Below the pieces are notes generated by a model, which worked only from the letters and a program-made list of their open reading frames with translations, made no database searches and was not told where the DNA came from. The position numbers and the translations under genes are program-made. Of a stretch of DNA of 64,000 bases, positions 7,871 to 18,643 are shown piece by piece. Source of the DNA: Paenibacillus methanolicus (GTDB lineage: Bacteria; Bacillota; Bacilli; Paenibacillales; Paenibacillaceae); contig NZ_VNHS01000001.1 in NCBI RefSeq assembly GCF_008124765.1, positions 248,001 to 312,000 of the forward strand. The letters run 5' to 3'. How positions within the stretch are numbered: the first letter of the stretch is position 1; each line of letters starts with the position of its first letter.

Positions 7871-8617
7871 TCACCGCCGGCGTCCGAAAATGACGGAGCT
7901 GACGACAAGTCCGAGACAGGAGCCGGACAGCGGCGCGACGACAAGAATACCGAGCGTGTTCCCGCTCTCCGACACGACCAGCTTGATGATTGCGACGAGC
8001 GCGGCGACGAGGACGGCCACGATCCAAAAGCATGCTTTGCGTCGCGCGGAGACGAACGGCATGCTTACGTGATCCGTCTTCGCCCGTAGAAGAGCCGATA
8101 TCGTAAGGAAGGCGACGAAGATAAGCCCAATTAAGGATAAGCCGTGCTGAAGACATTTGAACACCGGCAGCCCGAATAGCGCAGGTTCTCGCAGCAGCGG
8201 CCAATGAAGCACGACATAGCCGGATTGATGCGTGAACGCGTCGAGAACGACATGGGTAATAAAGCCGATGGCGACGGAGTAGAGGAATACGATCCACGCT
8301 CGCAAGGTGTTCAGCTTCCATGTCCCAAGCAGCCGATAGGCTCGCCGGTCGAGCGCTAATGCCGAGGGCAAATGAAGGGCGAGCTGCGTTTTCACAATCA
8401 GATGAAACAAGAAAGCGAACAGAACGCTAAGCGGCAGCGCGTGCAGCAGCAGTCCCCAGGCGGAATGGCCGATCGTGGCGTGCGGTTCCAGGTTCACGAA
8501 ATACTCGAAATCCGGGGCCATGCTTCCTAATACAAGTCCGGTTGCGCTAAGTAAGCGAGGAGCTGCCTTCTTGATCGGGAGAGCAAAGGCAGGGTGGGCA
8601 AACGTAAACGGCATCAT
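7871..8617 (-). CDS. DUF4184-family membrane protein
   Basis: The 248-residue product opens with MPFTFAHPAFALPI, the hallmark start of DUF4184, a family of integral membrane proteins related to YdjM-type metal-dependent hydrolases. Several His/Asp residues (AHP near residue 8, GSMAPDFEYF about 32-41, HVVLDAFTHQ about 122-131) could bind metal. About six hydrophobic segments are visible. GAAAGGAAC precedes the tandem ATG starts (8617 and 8614). It is monocistronic and convergent to the arabinanase gene. Enzymatic activity is not established for the family. Confidence 0.8.
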   Translation of the reverse strand: MMPFTFAHPAFALPIKKAAPRLLSATGLVLGSMAPDFEYFVNLEPHATIGHSAWGLLLHALPLSVLFAFLFHLIVKTQLALHLPSALALDRRAYRLLGTWKLNTLRAWIVFLYSVAIGFITHVVLDAFTHQSGYVVLHWPLLREPALFGLPVFKCLQHGLSLIGLIFVAFLTISALLRAKTDHVSMPFVSARRKACFWIVAVLVAALVAIIKLVVSESGNTLGILVVAPLSGSCLGLVVSSVIFGRRR

Positions 8618-8778
8618 CGAAGTTCCTTTCGCGTTCGAGTCGGAGCCAGGTCGCAGATGTTAATTCGAGTGTACCTGAAGTCCGCGTCGACGTGAAGGAG
8701 ATGTTCCGGCGCATGGATGTCGAAGCCTACGGGATCGCGATCCTCACCGTACCAGGGGGCGTCTGGCAAACGAGAAAC

Positions 8779-8805
8779 GAGAACCGCGTTCAGGCCGCGG
8801 TTCTC
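8779..8805 (-). terminator. Terminator of the FnIII protein gene
   Basis: GAGAACCGCG and CGCGGTTCTC form a perfect 10-bp stem with a 7-nt loop, 21 bases past the stop on the minus strand. Only a short T-rich stretch follows on that strand. Confidence 0.6.
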
Positions 8806-8826
8806 TAGTTCTAGCGAGGAAATAGG

Positions 8827-9240
8827 TTACGAATTAGGCAACGTAATGCCGATCGGGTTGCTCCAACCGGAGCGGTTGCCGTCGGCGTCCACTGCTTTGA
8901 CCGAATAGGAGTAGGGCGTCCCGGGATTCAGGCCGGTATCGGTAAACGTAAGCGTTGAACCGGATACGACGCCTGCGAGCACGCCATAATTGGTCCGATA
9001 TATCTCGTAAGCGACTACGCCGACGTTGTCGGACGCCGCTTCCCATTTCATGGACAGACTCGTCGAGTTGCCGGACGTGAATTTCAAGTTCGTGGGCGCG
9101 GTTGGCGCCTGCGTGTCGACGAGCGCGGCCGTTGAAGAAGCCGATACGAGCGACGGAATAAGACTGGCGAGCATGACGCCTGCGGCGAGGGCGACGGTTC
9201 TGGTCTTGAGCGATTGACGGATGTTGGCGAGACGGTTCAC
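8827..9240 (-). CDS. Secreted single fibronectin type III domain protein
   Basis: The 137-residue product has a signal peptide (NRLANIRQSLKTR then hydrophobic, SLVSASS cleavage zone near residue 34) and one FnIII domain (APTAPTNLKF...SMKWEAASDNVGVVAYEIYR...YSYSVKAVDADGNRS). No catalytic domain is present, which is unusual because such domains normally link modules, as in the LPMO at 14152. The GTG at 9240 is preferred because a perfect AAGGAGG lies about 8 bases ahead; the frame stays open upstream to 9342, where a second AAGGAGG (9326-9332) stands without a well-spaced start codon. It could be a small binding protein or a leftover of a larger enzyme. Confidence 0.7.
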   Translation of the reverse strand: MNRLANIRQSLKTRTVALAAGVMLASLIPSLVSASSTAALVDTQAPTAPTNLKFTSGNSTSLSMKWEAASDNVGVVAYEIYRTNYGVLAGVVSGSTLTFTDTGLNPGTPYSYSVKAVDADGNRSGWSNPIGITLPNS

Positions 9241-9656
9241 TAAGAATTCCTCCTTCATAATAACGAGATGGTTGGTGCCAGGTGCGTGATTAATCGTGAT
9301 GTTCGGGTTAAAGTTGATCGCAACACCTCCTTGCATAACCACAAAATGGGATTAAATCTAAAAACAAATAGAAATAGGTTTCTGTATACAGGCTCATTAA
9401 ATCACACCTTGCGCATGAAAAGAAGGGAAAGGAGAGCTAATTAACCGGGAAACGGAAATAGGCGTGGATAGAACACGACGAGTTCAAACGGCAAACATTC
9501 GACGCGTTCGGCGGGGTGTCATCGCCACAAAGCGACTCGATTCGCCGGCATCGGCAAGAATGGCTTGGATTTCGACGTCACTCGATCCTGACTAGCGCGA
9601 TCTGCTCGTCCCAAGTTCGGAGCGTTATAGCCCAGGTCGTCAGCGGGATAAACGAA
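9241..9656. other. Gene-free stretch ahead of the FnIII gene
   Basis: About 415 bases lie between the FnIII start (minus strand) and the lacZ terminator. The minus strand holds the FnIII leader with two AAGGAGG sites. Apart from an AT-rich patch around 9350-9410 that may contain the promoter, I see no gene, repeat or clear RNA structure. Confidence 0.4.
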
Positions 9657-9688
9657 GAGACCTCCGCGGCGCCAGCCGCGGAGGTCTC
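9657..9688 (-). terminator. Terminator of the beta-galactosidase gene
   Basis: GAGACCTCCGCGGC (9657-9670) and GCCGCGGAGGTCTC (9675-9688) form a perfect 14-bp stem with a 4-nt loop immediately after the stop codon; the minus-strand continuation is TTCGTTT. Confidence 0.8.
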
Positions 9689-9695
9689 TTGCTGT

Positions 9696-12845
<3,150 letters not shown>

Positions 12846-13050
12846 TCAAGCTAGAAAGTAAACGCTTTATTCCAGCGTAATGGATGAGGACGGGGTCCGT
12901 AAATATAAGATAAACAGCGGGAGATAGAAGAAAATAGTCCTATAGCCGACAAGAACGGGGGTTCTTGGGCGATGCGCGAATTTGTAACTATTTTGCGCGA
13001 ACGGCGTATATGGTACGATTATTGAAAACGTATCCTAGGAGGCAAGAGCG

Positions 13051-13641
13051 ATGAAATGTCCGATCTGTACCGATGTCCGCATGCGGGAAGTGGAGAAGGA
13101 CGGCGTCTTGATCGACGTCTGTCCGGATTGCAAAGGCGTATGGCTTGACCGCGGCGAGCTCGACAAACTGCTGAAGGACGTCAGAACGCTGCAGAACGAG
13201 TATTCGCGCATGGAGCAGCAGTATTATGGAGGTCAGCCGGCTTCGAATCCGCCTGCCGGCGGGTTGTTCGACCAGTATACGAAGCCGTCCGCGCAGCCGC
13301 CGGGTAATCCTTCGCAGCCGTCTGCTTGGACCCCGCAGCCGGGCGGGGGATATTCGAATTCGAACCCGCAGAGCGGCTATGGCGGCTCGTCCGGAAGCTA
13401 CGGACAGCCTAACTACGGCAATACGCCGCCTCCGCCATCCGGCGGCTACGGGTCGCATTCGGCGCCGCCGCCGCAATATGGACAGAAGCCCAAAGACGGC
13501 AAGTACTACCCGCCGCAGCCTGGCCAGCAAGGCTATTACGGCGGCCACTCGTCCGGCGGTTATGGCCACGGGCACGGCGGCAAGTATCCGTACAAGAAGA
13601 AGAAAAACGTGCTCGACGTGCTGGGCGATTTGTTCGAGTAA
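13051..13641 (+). CDS. TFIIB-type zinc-ribbon protein with Gly/Tyr/Pro-rich tail
   Basis: Residues 1-45 form a zf-TFIIB ribbon (CPIC at 3-6, then CPDCKGVWLDRGELDKLL about 24-41). The next about 135 residues are a low-complexity tail rich in Gly, Tyr, Pro, Ser, Gln and Asn with repeated SGGYG, PPP and QPG motifs. The last residues return to order with a Lys cluster and VLDVLGDLFE. Zinc-ribbon proteins of this type are widespread but functionally unknown; the composition resembles prion-like, condensate-forming tails. ATG 13051 has CTAGGAGG about 9 bases ahead, and a terminator follows. It is a single-gene unit. Confidence 0.75.
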   Translation: MKCPICTDVRMREVEKDGVLIDVCPDCKGVWLDRGELDKLLKDVRTLQNEYSRMEQQYYGGQPASNPPAGGLFDQYTKPSAQPPGNPSQPSAWTPQPGGGYSNSNPQSGYGGSSGSYGQPNYGNTPPPPSGGYGSHSAPPPQYGQKPKDGKYYPPQPGQQGYYGGHSSGGYGHGHGGKYPYKKKKNVLDVLGDLFE

Positions 13642-13672
13642 CGCAAGGCAAGCGGTATAGGAGCAAGCGGGA

Positions 13673-13701
13673 AACCTTCGGTTCAGGCCGAAGGTTTTTT
13701 T
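13673..13701 (+). terminator. Rho-independent terminator of the zinc-ribbon gene
   Basis: AACCTTCGG (13673-13681) / CCGAAGGTT (13688-13696), 6-nt loop, followed by five more T residues. Confidence 0.88.
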
Positions 13702-14151
13702 GTCATTCAAGCAAGACAGGCCGAGCCGTTAAGCGAAGTAATCGCTGAGAAAAAGTACAAGCTGCCCATTTTGTCAAATTGGTGTAATCAAACGGTAAGC
13801 ATCCGCATTTAAATAGTAATGCGACTAAAAATTAACAGAACTGTCGGCATACAAGCGTAAGGATCCGCAGACGATCCGACGCGTTCGTCCCGTTATTGCC
13901 GCCTATTTGGCGGGGACGATTCGAGGTTGTTTCTTTGCATGTTCTATTTATTAAGCGTTCCCGGTCCAAGTTCTCGAGCTCGGTATAAGCTCTTCGGAGT
14001 TTATATAAATCGATCGTAAGGGGGAGATCCGATCATTCTCGGCAGTGGCTTGTCTTATTCGGTAGAAAGGAGGGGATGGATCTAACATTCGCGCAATACG
14101 AAGTATGAATGGTCGAGCATGTCAATCGAATATCCAGGAGGTCATGTGACG
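13702..14151 (+). other. Long structured leader region of the LPMO gene
   Basis: This 450-base gene-free stretch contains two clear RNA-type folds. One is TCGTCC / GGACGA (13885-13890 and 13914-13919) stacked on CCGCC / GGCGG (13899-13913) with an 8-base one-sided internal loop. The other is a UUCG-capped hairpin ATAAGCTC-TTCG-GAGTTTAT (13985-14004). The tract ahead of 13850 is AT-richer and may hold the promoter. No known riboswitch class is recognised; in particular the cyclic-di-GMP GEMM core is absent. Confidence 0.4.
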
Positions 14152-15504
14152 ATGAATCAAGTCAGGCTGAATACGGTGCTTACCAAGCGGTTGCTTATCG
14201 CCTGCGGCGGTCTGATGTTCGCGATCGCGCTATCCTTCCTGCTCGCGCAATCCGCATCCGCTCATGGCTACGTCGACTCGCCGGCTAGCCGGGCGATTCA
14301 ATGCAAGAACGGCTTGAACGCGAACTGCGGACCGATCATCTACGAGCCGCAGAGCCTGGAAGGACTAAAGGGCTTCCCGGCCGCCGGTCCGGCCGACGGC
14401 AAGATCGCGAGCGCGGGGCTCGCCGGCTTCGCCACGCTCGATCAGCAATCCGCGACGCGGTGGAACAAGGCAAGCATGAGCAGCGGTCCGAATACGTTCA
14501 CGTGGAAATTCACGGCTCGCCATGCGACGACGAGCTATCGCTACTTCATTACGAAGGAAAACTGGAATCCGAACGCGCCGCTGACTCGCGATCAGCTTAA
14601 TCTAACGCCGTTCTGCACGGTGAACGGCAATAGCCAGCAACCGCCGGCGACGCTGTCGCACAGCTGCAACGTGCCGGCCAGAACCGGCTATCACATCATC
14701 CTGGCCGTCTGGGATATCGCGGATACGGGCAACGCGTGGTACAACGCGATCGACGTCCAATTCGGCGCGTCGGACAACGTGGCGCCGACGGCGCCGTCCG
14801 GCTTGAACGCGACGGCGGTCGGCGCGACGACGGCGACGCTGACATGGGGCGCTTCAACCGATAACGTCGCCGTCTCGGGCTACGAGGTTTACGCCGGGGC
14901 GAACGCGACTCCGATCGCGACCGTCCCTGGTAATCAGATTAGCGTGAACGTGACCAATCTAGCCGCGGGCACGACCCATACGTTAACGGTCAAAGCCTAT
15001 GACGCCGCCGGCAATCGATCGCCGGCGAGCAATGCCGTGATGGTGACGACCGATCCGCTGCCGGTCGATAGTACGCCGCCGACGGCGCCGAGCGGACTGC
15101 ATGTCATGGGCGCGGCGGGTTCCAACTCGCTGACTTTAATGTGGAGCGCATCGTCGGATGCTTCCGGCATTGCGGAATACCGCATCTACGCTGGTTCGGC
15201 GCTCATCGACACGGTGTCTGGCGGTTCCTACGAGAAGCTGGTCGCCGGTCTGACGCCGAATACGTCCTATACGTTCACCGTCAGAGCTTATGATCCTTCT
15301 AATAATGAATCCGCCGCGAGCAACGCCGTAACCGTGACGACGGCTCAAGGTCCGAGCGCAACGCCGTGGACGGCCAACGCCGCATATGCGACTGGCGCGC
15401 TCGTCTCCTACAACGGCGCTGTTTACAAGTGTCTCCAGGCGCACACGTCGTTGACCGGCTGGGAGCCATCTAACGTGCCGGCGCTCTGGCAGCTGCAGCC
15501 GTAA
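14152..15504 (+). CDS. Lytic polysaccharide monooxygenase, AA10 (chitin-active type), with two FnIII and a CBM5/12
   Basis: The 450-residue product has a signal peptide ending AQSASA, so the mature enzyme begins with His38 ([14 protein letters not shown]). The second histidine-brace residue is His124 in [13 protein letters not shown]; the 86-residue spacing equals that of Serratia CBP21, and [19 protein letters not shown] and [20 protein letters not shown] also match CBP21 closely. Two FnIII domains follow (about residues 215-310 and 315-405) and a CBM5/12-like chitin-binding module ends the protein ([22 protein letters not shown]...WEPSN). Copper-dependent oxidative cleavage of crystalline chitin is the expected role. 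ATG 14152 is chosen with AGGAGG 10 bases ahead; an upstream ATG at 14119 has no site. No chitinase gene adjoins it. Confidence 0.94.
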   Translation: MNQVRLNTVLTKRLLIACGGLMFAIALSFLLAQSASAHGYVDSPASRAIQCKNGLNANCGPIIYEPQSLEGLKGFPAAGPADGKIASAGLAGFATLDQQSATRWNKASMSSGPNTFTWKFTARHATTSYRYFITKENWNPNAPLTRDQLNLTPFCTVNGNSQQPPATLSHSCNVPARTGYHIILAVWDIADTGNAWYNAIDVQFGASDNVAPTAPSGLNATAVGATTATLTWGASTDNVAVSGYEVYAGANATPIATVPGNQISVNVTNLAAGTTHTLTVKAYDAAGNRSPASNAVMVTTDPLPVDSTPPTAPSGLHVMGAAGSNSLTLMWSASSDASGIAEYRIYAGSALIDTVSGGSYEKLVAGLTPNTSYTFTVRAYDPSNNESAASNAVTVTTAQGPSATPWTANAAYATGALVSYNGAVYKCLQAHTSLTGWEPSNVPALWQLQP

Positions 15505-15516
15505 GGCTTAATTCGA

Positions 15517-15555
15517 AGACCCTTGAATCCCGTTTCGGGTTCAAGGGTCTTTTTG
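15517..15555 (+). terminator. Rho-independent terminator of the LPMO gene
   Basis: AGACCCTTGAA and TTCAAGGGTCT form an 11-bp stem with inner CCCG/CGGG pairing, followed by TTTTT. Confidence 0.88.
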
Positions 15556-15582
15556 TCAATCGCCCATGTAACTATACGATAC

Positions 15583-15617
15583 GGAGGCTATACGACCGGA
15601 GGCTATACGACCGGAGG
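15583..15617. repeat. 15-bp tandem repeat, 2.3 copies
   Basis: GGAGGCTATACGACC is repeated exactly at 15583-15597 and 15598-15612, with a further GGAGG. The repeat spans the end of the DUF2935 gene: its stop codon at 15603-15605 lies inside the second copy. It looks like a local slippage duplication. Confidence 0.85.
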
Positions 15618-16463
15618 GTTAGTCGGCAGCTTCTGATTATCGACGAAGGTGGGCTTGGTCAGCGAACAATGCGCGGATATGGTTACATCCGGCACGAGAT
15701 CGGCGAGTTTGCGGATGAAATAGCACGTCTCGGGTAGATGATGCTCCAAGAAGCGGAGCGTCGTCCGTTCCAGCAGCGCCGTCGACCGGTACAGATGGAT
15801 GATCTCCAGCACGAACTCATAGAAGCCATTCACGGCGGCCAGCGTTTCCCTGGCCAAGCGGAGCTGGACGGGGATGCCCGGCGGGGAGAAGCGAAGATAG
15901 CCCCGAATGACTTCGTTCTGGCTGAACAACGCCCGGAAGGCGTCCAAGTGAATCTGCGCTCGCGCGCGAATGCCGTGCTCCGCCGGGTCCAGCACGTTGA
16001 TGAGCAGGATTGCGTGTCCGAGCTGATCCTCCAGCCAGAGATCCATCAAGTCGACGAGCGCAAGCGGCGGCGGAGCTTGGCCGTGCGTCATGTACCCTAG
16101 TAAACGCAAATATTCCTGATTCTCGTTCAACGTGCCGTTCAAATACGTCGGCGATAAATTCAGATTCACCCGGTTGGCGATGCGCGCGCGCTGAAGGCTG
16201 CCCTCCAGCTGAAAATACCCGTTCGCGACCGGCCAAGCTTTCCGCGCGAACGCGACTAAGCCCGGATTCCGGTAATCGCCGTTCTTGTCCAAGGCATGCA
16301 GCTCGTTATACAACGACTGAAACGCGTCGATGTACGACTGCGCGAGCCGAATCGGTTCCTGCTCCGAGACGGACAAATGGTCGCGCACGAAATAGGCATG
16401 ATCCTGCAAGATTTCCACCCAGAAACGATGTTCCTCCCACGGGGTTAAGACACGGATCGTCAC
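15603..16463 (-). CDS. DUF2935-family protein (two-domain, four-helix, possible diiron)
   Basis: This 286-residue protein has two related helical halves, each with Glu/His residues spaced as in metal-binding four-helix bundles: EEHRFWVEILQDHAYF at residues 10-25 and EDQLGHA, RETLAAVNGFYEFV and LEHHLPETCYFIR in the second half. That layout matches DUF2935, a spore-former family of unknown function sometimes linked to manganese or iron binding. The GTG at 16463 follows GGAGGTG at a suitable distance. It is monocistronic. No signal or membrane segment is seen. Confidence 0.8.
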   Translation of the reverse strand: MTIRVLTPWEEHRFWVEILQDHAYFVRDHLSVSEQEPIRLAQSYIDAFQSLYNELHALDKNGDYRNPGLVAFARKAWPVANGYFQLEGSLQRARIANRVNLNLSPTYLNGTLNENQEYLRLLGYMTHGQAPPPLALVDLMDLWLEDQLGHAILLINVLDPAEHGIRARAQIHLDAFRALFSQNEVIRGYLRFSPPGIPVQLRLARETLAAVNGFYEFVLEIIHLYRSTALLERTTLRFLEHHLPETCYFIRKLADLVPDVTISAHCSLTKPTFVDNQKLPTNPPVV

Positions 16464-16612
16464 CGGCTACACCTCCCTCGGATATGTACTGCGGGCCGCT
16501 ATCCGTTATTGTATGAGCGGCGTTCGGCGGGTATGAGGGTCAATCGTAAAGCGCGGTCGAACGATCGGTCGGTATGTAGGCGGAGAGCCGCGTTATTGCG
16601 GCCGTCCGAGAT

Positions 16613-17926
16613 TCAGTTCCGTTGCCGCCGCGCTGCCTGGCTGCGTGCGCTCCGGCCGATCAAGAACCGCGCGTTCGCTTCTCCGCTTCCGCCGGCGTTC
16701 GCGCCGAGGCCGAGCCGGAACGCGCCGCGCTTCAAGGCCGTCTTCACCTGCGACGGGGTCAGCGACGGGCAGCGCTGAAGCAGCAGCGCCGCGGCGCCGG
16801 CCACGAGCGGCGTCGACACGCTGGTGCCGCTCATGTAGAAGTAGCGTCTGCCTACGCGCTGATGCGCGAGCTCCCGGTCCAACGCGGAGCTCGGCGCCCG
16901 CAGCGAGGTGATGCTTTCGCCGGGCGCCACGAGATCGGGCTTGCGCAGCCCGCCCTTGGCCGGTCCCCGGCTCGAGTACCAGGAGAGGCGATCGTCGGCC
17001 TGCGCGATCGTGCGCCGATCGTCGACGGCGCCGACCGTAATCGCGGAGGGACTGTTGCCCGGCGATTCGATCGTGCCTTGGCCTGGTCCGTTGTTGCCCG
17101 CCGCGGCGACGACGACGATACCGGATCGGACCGCGCGTTCGACCGCTTGACAGAGCAGGTCGTCTTGGCAGCCGCCGACGGCAGGGCCTCCTAACGAGAG
17201 GGAAAGGATGCGGATGCGAAATCGCTTGCGATTGGCGATGGTCCATTCGATGCCGGCGATGATGTCGGAGTCGTAACCATCGCCGAGGGCATCCAGCACC
17301 TTGACGCCGACAATGCCGGACTCGGGCGCGGCGCCCGCGTATTTACCCTTGCTTGCCCAACCGTTCCCGGCGGCGTCTCCGGCTAGATGAGTGCCGTGGC
17401 CGTTGTCGTCGTAAGGATGCTTGCGGCCGTTCACGAAATCCTTGAACGCGACGATGCGGTTCAGCGGACGGATGAGATCGGGGTGCGGGTACACGCCCGT
17501 ATCCACGATGGCGATGTTGACGCCTTTGCCGGTCAGTCCGCTAAATCTGCGCGCTTGAGGCGCGCCGATCGCAGGCGACGCGACATGAAGCGTGGCGGAT
17601 CGTTTCCGATCCAAGTACACCTTCTCGACGCCTTTGCAGTTGCACAGCTTATCCAGACAGGAACGCGACACGACCGTGGAGAAGGCCGAGAAAATCGCGA
17701 GCCGCCGACGGACGGGCAATGCTTCTTGGCCTAGCTCTCTGCGCAGCATTCGGATGGCGAGCGGGGACGGGCTTTGCTTCATTTTCACGATGATGCGCAA
17801 CTTCGGATTTCTTCCCGATGTGGAATTGACTTGCCGGCGTCTGCGAGTTAACGCGGGACACATTTTATACGATGGATGGTTCTTCTTGCGCGGTCTTTCT
17901 TGTCCGGTTTCCACGCGGCTGTTCAC
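16613..17926 (-). CDS. S8 family subtilisin-like serine protease
   Basis: The catalytic triad is complete: Asp142 in IAIVDTGV, His177 in DDNGHGTHLAG and Ser369 in SGTSVSTPLVAGA, with the oxyanion Asn in AAAGNNG (about 278). Residues about 40-110 (KLRIIVKMK...CKGVEKVYLDRK) look like an I9-type propeptide. A strongly basic N-terminus without a hydrophobic run argues against classical secretion. GTG 17926 is the longest start and has only a weak GGAAG site; ATG 17863 or a later Met just ahead of the propeptide is possible. The C-terminal tail is Arg-rich. Cysteines in the propeptide and in GGCQDDLLC might form disulfides. Confidence 0.87.
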   Translation of the reverse strand: MNSRVETGQERPRKKNHPSYKMCPALTRRRRQVNSTSGRNPKLRIIVKMKQSPSPLAIRMLRRELGQEALPVRRRLAIFSAFSTVVSRSCLDKLCNCKGVEKVYLDRKRSATLHVASPAIGAPQARRFSGLTGKGVNIAIVDTGVYPHPDLIRPLNRIVAFKDFVNGRKHPYDDNGHGTHLAGDAAGNGWASKGKYAGAAPESGIVGVKVLDALGDGYDSDIIAGIEWTIANRKRFRIRILSLSLGGPAVGGCQDDLLCQAVERAVRSGIVVVAAAGNNGPGQGTIESPGNSPSAITVGAVDDRRTIAQADDRLSWYSSRGPAKGGLRKPDLVAPGESITSLRAPSSALDRELAHQRVGRRYFYMSGTSVSTPLVAGAAALLLQRCPSLTPSQVKTALKRGAFRLGLGANAGGSGEANARFLIGRSARSQAARRQRN

Positions 17927-18106
17927 CTCTCTTCCGACATGTTATGAGGAGGCGCGCGCGCGGGTTCATCGGAGGCGAATCTATTCAATCTATCAAGGAG
18001 AAGCGGCTATCGACGTTTCTTTCAAAAATAGGTAGATGGATCGTTTCCTTTCGAGCCTGTCCGGCATCTATTAGAGTATCCTCAAAAGAAAGGGTTGATA
18101 GACTTG

Positions 18107-18493
18107 ATGTTTAGCAAAAAGAGCTTGACGAAGAAAGTCGTGAAGAAGGCTGCCGTTAAAGCCGTCAAAAAGTCGGCCGTGAAAAAACCGGCGGCGCGCA
18201 AGAAACGCCGGATCAGACAGACGCTGGAGCGGTTCCACGTCATTGCGGTGCAACAGACGACAACCAACCTGCCGTATGATACGCCGGGGTGGACGGCGAC
18301 GCTGACGCGCGGCACGATTACGCTCACGGCGGAATTCGACGATTTCGGCGTTGCTCGCTTCAACAACATCCCGACGCTCACGACCGTTGGCTACACGCTG
18401 CGCATCTTCGATGAAGCGAATAATCAGCTTACGCAAAAATCCGTGCCGTCCGGTCTTGAAGTGTATGTCGCACGTTTCAACCTTCCAACTTAA
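18107..18493 (+). CDS. Small protein with Lys/Ala-rich N-terminus and beta-type C-terminal domain
   Basis: The product (128 residues from ATG 18107) has two parts. Residues 1-40 are a Lys/Ala/Val repeat (KKVVKKAAVKAVKKSAVKK) ending in AARKKRRIRQ, resembling a histone H1-like or nucleic-acid/polyanion-binding tail. Residues 45-128 look like a beta-sandwich (WTATLTRGTITLTAEFDDFGVARFNNIPTL, then YTLRIFDEANNQL). GAAAGGG lies about 14 bases ahead of ATG 18107; TTG 18104 or 18095 are alternatives. It is monocistronic with its own terminator and no function can be assigned. A spore- or surface-associated role is possible given the repeat protein next to it, but this is speculative. Confidence 0.6.
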   Translation: MFSKKSLTKKVVKKAAVKAVKKSAVKKPAARKKRRIRQTLERFHVIAVQQTTTNLPYDTPGWTATLTRGTITLTAEFDDFGVARFNNIPTLTTVGYTLRIFDEANNQLTQKSVPSGLEVYVARFNLPT

Positions 18494-18507
18494 TAACGGA
18501 AAGACGA

Positions 18508-18540
18508 AAGCTTGCCCCCGCTTGCGGGCGGCAAGCTTTT
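18508..18540 (+). terminator. Terminator after the Lys-rich protein gene
   Basis: AAAGCTTGC (18508-18516) / GCAAGCTTT (18531-18539) with inner CCCCCG/CGGGCG pairing, followed by a short T run. Confidence 0.75.
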
Positions 18541-18643
18541 GTCGCTGGTACGGCGTCCGCGCGTGCGAGCAGGCCATTACATAGGTGAACCTGCCCGCGT
18601 TCCGGAACGCATGAAGATGTAGCGGAAGGAGACGGTGATTACA

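Noticed and set aside
6882-8321. 479-residue minus-strand frame opposite the arabinanase gene
   Set aside because: It runs across two real genes and two terminators and has no recognisable domain.
13860-13960. Cyclic-di-GMP (GEMM) riboswitch before the LPMO gene
   Set aside because: The region is structured, but the conserved GEMM core and tetraloop-receptor sequences are absent.
15583-15617. Attachment site or integrase target
   Set aside because: The short tandem repeat has no partner copy elsewhere in the window and no integrase gene is near; slippage is sufficient.
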